From NCBI GenBank assembly GCA_946886255.1, contig CAMPIG010000185.1, forward strand, positions 1 through 8,820: DNA of 8,820 nt. The letters run 5' to 3'. The notes beneath the pieces were generated by a model that saw only the letters and a list, made by a program, of their open reading frames with translations, was not told where the DNA came from and did not search any database. Origin of the DNA: an uncultured Cellvibrio sp. Its GTDB lineage: Bacteria; Pseudomonadota; Gammaproteobacteria; Pseudomonadales; Cellvibrionaceae. Made by a program: the position numbers and the translations under genes. Numbering within the stretch: position 1 is the stretch's first letter; the number at the start of each line of letters is the position of its first letter. This document shows, in pieces, positions 5,950-8,820 of this stretch.

Positions 5950-7956
5950 CTAGTTGTTAGTAATTTTGCTGCCTTTAAGAACAACATTTCCGGATCCTTT
6001 AACATTAATGTTCTTTCCGGAGATAGTAATGTCCCCATTCTTCTTCATGACAATCGAAGCCGATCCAGTTTTTAATGTGATCTGATCGTCCGCTTGAAGA
6101 GTGATTGTTTTAGCTGTTAAGGCGTATTCTTTGGTTACGCTTTCCGTGTACTTACCATCTACAGATTCACTAAGATCTTTGCCGACAGAAATCGTCATAT
6201 TCTTGCCAATGGTCTCAGTATGATTCTCACCGATATCAATACTGATATTCTTGCCCACACTGAGCGACATATTTTTGCCAATCGATTCAGTATGGTTTTC
6301 ACCGACATCGATGGTTTTATTTTTGCCAATGCTTTCGGTTTGGTTATTGCCGACCGATTTGTTGCGGTCATTGCCAATCGAAGAATTTTCATCATTACCA
6401 ATAGTTTTGGTGCGGTCATGATCAACCGTCAATGTTTGATCATTTTCAACCTGGGTATCAAAATTCTTTTCCGCGTGCACATAAATCTGCTCCTCGCCTT
6501 TTTTATCTTCGAAGCGAAGCTCGTTGAAATTCTGTGGAGTACCGTCTTTTGTTGATCGGGTTTTGATACCACTTTGGGTTTTGGACGGATAGGTCGGCTT
6601 GTTCCAGCCATTGTAGACAGAACCTGTTACCAAGGGACGGTCTGGATCACCATCCAGGAAGCTGACAATAACTTCGTGTCCGATTCTGGGGATGAACGAT
6701 GATCCCCACTGATTGCCGGCCCATGCTTGCATCACGCGAACAAAACAGGAGCTGTTTTCGTCCTTCTTACCTTCGCGATCCCAGATAAATTGCACTTTGA
6801 TGCGATTGTGTTCGTCAATATAAATTTCTTCGCCCGCAGGCCCAACCACCAATGCAGACTGCGGCCCCTTCATGACGGGCTTTTTATGTAGGTTTTGGGG
6901 GCGGAAATGAACATCGGCGGGAATACAGATAAAGTTGTTAGTGTAGTCAGAACTACCGTCGCTACCGGAAAAATAACTGTTGTCGTGGGCTTTGTGGGTA
7001 ACCTTTGCGAGAATATAACTGCCCTTCTCTGAGCTGGTTGCGTGTTTGGCAACCTTGAATTTGCCGCCAGCAAAGAAACTACTGCAATCGCTTGAACCTT
7101 TTACGGTATTACGATCAACCTCTTCTGCATCAAGCCGAATCTTTACCAAATCCGCGCCCATGGTCGTATCGTAGAGACCAGGATATTCATAATGTTCGAA
7201 AGTATCATTTTTGGCGAACTGACTTTTGGTCTTGGTACTGGCATTCAGGTCTTTCTTGGGCTCTTTGAAGTTGTAGTCATTTAATGACCACTTGCCTTTT
7301 TTGAACAGATAAATATGTTCCCACGCCGTAATTTGTGTATTGGGTGTATTACCTTTGGAGTATTCGAGATTAGTCTCCGCTACATCAGTGTAAGCGTTTT
7401 GCTGATCCACCAGGACCAGCTTGTGCTTCTTATCGTCATGCTCAAAATAATAGGCAATGCCATCCTCTTCGAGCAGACGAGAGATAAAATCCAGGTCGCT
7501 TTCATTGTGCTGTACACAATATTCCCGCTTATTTCCGCCTGCGGCTTTAAAATCAAAATCGGAAAAGCCGAGATCATTGAAGATTTGCGAAACAATTTCT
7601 TTGGTATTTTTTTCCTGAAAGATGCGGTGATCATTGGTCTGCGATAAAAACCACAGCCAGGGGACCATAACCATTCGGTATTGACGAAGATTATTTGCTT
7701 TCACCTCGCCGAACGTAAATGATTTGATATAGCCGTTAAATTTACGTTCCTGATCGTTCTGGATGGTGACGGTGGCCGTTTTACCGACAATGTTGTCAGG
7801 ATCTACTTCGAGATTTTCGGAGAGGACTTCGATATTGAATTCAAACAGGCCCGAGATATATTCGACACCTTCAAAAGCATTCAGCAAAAACGTGTCTTTT
7901 CCTAAAGAAAAGTCAGTGATTGAAATAAGTCTATTTTCTTGAGTGAGTTGACTCAT
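5950..7956 (-). CDS. vgrG: VgrG, T6SS spike protein
   Basis: A 668-residue VgrG of the Rhs/Vgr type. Residues about 8-350 form the gp27-like base (for example QHNESDLDFISRLLEEDG at 149-166). Residues about 360-455 are the gp5-like OB region with the diagnostic CFVRVMQAWAGNQWG (404-418), IPRIGHEVIVSFLDGDPDRP (422-441) and VTGSVYN (443-449). Residues about 500-605 are an eight-residue-step beta-helix (VGENHTES/IGKNxTxx). The tail (620-665) is a further beta-helix of the DUF2345/spike kind with no extra enzyme domain, so this VgrG is a carrier, not an evolved toxin. The trimer is pushed out on the Hcp tube and capped by the PAAR-like protein. The ribosome binding site is a modest GAGG at 7967-7970, ten bases before ATG. 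It lies 136 bases after hcp and starts the tightly packed part of the operon. Confidence 0.97.
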   Translation of the reverse strand: MSQLTQENRLISITDFSLGKDTFLLNAFEGVEYISGLFEFNIEVLSENLEVDPDNIVGKTATVTIQNDQERKFNGYIKSFTFGEVKANNLRQYRMVMVPWLWFLSQTNDHRIFQEKNTKEIVSQIFNDLGFSDFDFKAAGGNKREYCVQHNESDLDFISRLLEEDGIAYYFEHDDKKHKLVLVDQQNAYTDVAETNLEYSKGNTPNTQITAWEHIYLFKKGKWSLNDYNFKEPKKDLNASTKTKSQFAKNDTFEHYEYPGLYDTTMGADLVKIRLDAEEVDRNTVKGSSDCSSFFAGGKFKVAKHATSSEKGSYILAKVTHKAHDNSYFSGSDGSSDYTNNFICIPADVHFRPQNLHKKPVMKGPQSALVVGPAGEEIYIDEHNRIKVQFIWDREGKKDENSSCFVRVMQAWAGNQWGSSFIPRIGHEVIVSFLDGDPDRPLVTGSVYNGWNKPTYPSKTQSGIKTRSTKDGTPQNFNELRFEDKKGEEQIYVHAEKNFDTQVENDQTLTVDHDRTKTIGNDENSSIGNDRNKSVGNNQTESIGKNKTIDVGENHTESIGKNMSLSVGKNISIDIGENHTETIGKNMTISVGKDLSESVDGKYTESVTKEYALTAKTITLQADDQITLKTGSASIVMKKNGDITISGKNINVKGSGNVVLKGSKITNN
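6187..6330 (-). repeat. Tandem 72-base repeat inside vgrG coding the spike beta-helix
   Basis: Two adjacent 24-codon units encode VgrG residues 543-566 and 567-590, matching at 17 of 24 residues (both contain IGKNM and GENHTE). Each unit is three eight-residue steps. The wider region 6159-6440 shows the same step in more diverged form. Copy number of such units sets spike length. Confidence 0.85.
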
Positions 7957-7997
7957 AGGATAGCAACCTCAATATGACCTTCACGAGGGAAGCGTCG

Positions 7998-8027
7998 GGA
8001 TCATCCTTGCCCCGCAATTAAATTGCG
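7998..8027 (-). other. Two small palindromes in the vgrG leader
   Basis: Between hcp and vgrG are GGAT-C-ATCC (7998-8006) and CGCAATT-A-AATTGCG (8013-8027). The second has 7-base arms. They could fold in the leader RNA or be a protein-binding site. Nothing shows which, and chance is possible. Confidence 0.3.
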
Positions 8028-8036
8028 AGCTCAGAC

Positions 8037-8069
8037 AGAAAAGAGCCCTGAAGACAACGCCTTCAGGGC
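8037..8069 (-). terminator. Terminator or attenuator between hcp and vgrG
   Basis: A perfect 9-bp stem, GCCCTGAAG (8045-8053) and CTTCAGGGC (8061-8069), with a 7-base loop, lies 23 bases after the hcp stop. On the minus strand it is followed by TCTTTTCTGTC, a short T-rich tract. It fits a factor-independent terminator. Partial read-through would make Hcp, needed in many copies, far more abundant than VgrG; otherwise vgrG needs its own promoter between 7957 and 8036. Confidence 0.8.
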
Positions 8070-8092
8070 ACTTTACTTTATAACAACTTAAA

Positions 8093-8575
8093 TTACAGCG
8101 GCTTGGCAGTAGTCAAGTCGTAACCAACACGTTGCGGATTCGCAGACTTGTTAGTCTTATCGTAGTCGTTATAGTTGACCATGATTTTGGAGAAGCTCAG
8201 AGAGATTGATTCCATTGGGTCGCTCTCGCCGTCTGCAGAAACAGAGTAGCCGCTTACCAAAACGTCTTCCAGAGTATAGGTCATGAACTCTACAACTTTG
8301 TCAGCACCAGTTTGTACAAACTTGATGGTGACTTTCTTACCGCTTGAGCCAGTAACAGCTTCTTTGAACAAGGCAGTTGCTGAAGTGTCAGCAGGCTTGG
8401 TCATAGTTACTTCACTGATAGTGGGACGAGTTGCTTCGCGATTGGACAGATTACCTGGCTCCATAGAAATACCGCGACCAACACCGAACTGAAGAGATTG
8501 AACAGAAATGTGGTCTTTGTAACCGTCAGCAGTCACATTTCCTTTGATGCCTTCATATTCAACATAAATTGCCAT
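8093..8575 (-). CDS. hcp: Hcp, T6SS inner-tube protein
   Basis: A 160-residue protein of the Hcp family, at the usual family length. Recognisable parts are the start AIYVEYEGIKGNVT, the ISVQSLQFGVGRGIS strand (23-37), the EVTMTKPADTSATALFKEA segment (55-73) with its helix, and the C-terminal ESISLSFSKIMVNY (122-135). Hcp forms hexameric rings that stack into the expelled tube; effectors may ride inside, and Hcp is also the secreted marker of an active T6SS. There is no C-terminal toxin extension. It is the first gene of the cluster, has a strong AAGGAG site seven bases before ATG, and is followed by a terminator-like hairpin, so high separate expression is expected. Confidence 0.97.
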   Translation of the reverse strand: MAIYVEYEGIKGNVTADGYKDHISVQSLQFGVGRGISMEPGNLSNREATRPTISEVTMTKPADTSATALFKEAVTGSSGKKVTIKFVQTGADKVVEFMTYTLEDVLVSGYSVSADGESDPMESISLSFSKIMVNYNDYDKTNKSANPQRVGYDLTTAKPL

Positions 8576-8582
8576 TTACTTT

Positions 8583-8588
8583 CTCCTT
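8583..8588 (-). promoter_or_regulatory. Ribosome binding site of hcp
   Basis: AAGGAG on the minus strand, seven bases before the ATG at 8575. This is a near-ideal site and fixes the start, which also matches the usual Hcp N terminus. Confidence 0.85.
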
Positions 8589-8820
8589 ACCTTTCTTAAG
8601 TACCACACAGATTACGATAATTTCTACTCCGCAAAGGCATCGTATCAATTACCAATTTAACAAGCTAAATTCAGCCTTAATGCACTTGGACGAGTTGGTG
8701 CAATAAGCGAATGCTAGCCCAGTTTCTTCTTTCAAACAACGTTTTGATGGCGCTTTTTCCTAATCGATATAACCCGCAAAAAAAACAGTTCTTAACGATA
8801 GTCAGAAAAATTTACAACTC
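8589..8820 (-). promoter_or_regulatory. Non-coding leader upstream of hcp with candidate promoters
   Basis: No supported gene lies here, so the operon promoter should be in this stretch or just beyond the window. Two candidates are visible. One is sigma70-like: TTGATA (8643-8648), 16-base spacer, TAGAAA (8621-8626). The other has the GG-N10-GC spacing of a sigma54 site, TGGGCTAGCATTCGCTT (8705-8721), but matches the rest of that consensus poorly. Sigma54 control is known for hcp operons in some T6SS. Neither is more than a pattern match. Confidence 0.35.

Noticed and set aside
6187..6330. Possible CRISPR-like or other non-coding tandem repeat
   Set aside because: The repeats are in frame, have no unique spacers, and encode the VgrG beta-helix.
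6195..6611. Open frames on both strands inside the vgrG repeat region
   Set aside because: They follow from the periodic codons of the beta-helix repeats; the low-complexity products are shadows of VgrG.

Overview
The window holds one type VI secretion system (T6SS) accessory operon, all on the minus strand. It reads from right to left: hcp, vgrG, a DUF6484-type protein, a DUF2169 adaptor, a DUF4150 PAAR-like tip, a TIGR02270-type HEAT-like protein, a degenerate ketoacyl-synthase-fold protein, a candidate toxin and a candidate lipoprotein immunity factor. No core T6SS sheath, baseplate or membrane-complex genes are present. This is therefore an orphan hcp/vgrG effector island that would depend on an apparatus encoded elsewhere. 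The host is most likely a gammaproteobacterium of moderate GC content. A Cellvibrio/Pseudomonas-like relative is a guess from protein flavour, not a demonstrated assignment.

Right end (about 8576-8820): non-coding leader with possible promoters for hcp. 8093-8575: hcp with a strong ribosome binding site. 7957-8092: intergenic region with a clear terminator-like hairpin after hcp and small palindromes before vgrG. From vgrG (start 7956) to the lipoprotein gene (end 89) the genes are 46 bases or less apart or overlap (TAATG or ATGA junctions), so they look like one translationally coupled unit. 1-88: a terminator-like hairpin closes the operon.

How the parts should work together (inference from family knowledge): Hcp forms the tube, VgrG the spike, and the DUF4150 protein caps the spike. 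The DUF2169 protein is of a type known to act as an adaptor between PAAR-like tips and cargo. The TIGR02270 and ketoacyl-synthase-like proteins recur in such loci but have no settled role. The last two genes form the probable payload pair. One is a protein with an N-terminal Ig/carboxypeptidase-regulatory-like domain and a C-terminal His...Cys domain resembling circularly permuted papain-fold (NlpC/P60 or LRAT-like) hydrolases. The other is a small lipoprotein that would sit in the periplasm, pointing to a cell-wall or membrane-lipid target.

The most interesting points are the unnamed candidate effector with GHWW and NHCHTF motifs, the ketoacyl-synthase fold that seems to have lost all three catalytic residues, and the shared beta-strand tail of the DUF6484 protein and VgrG.
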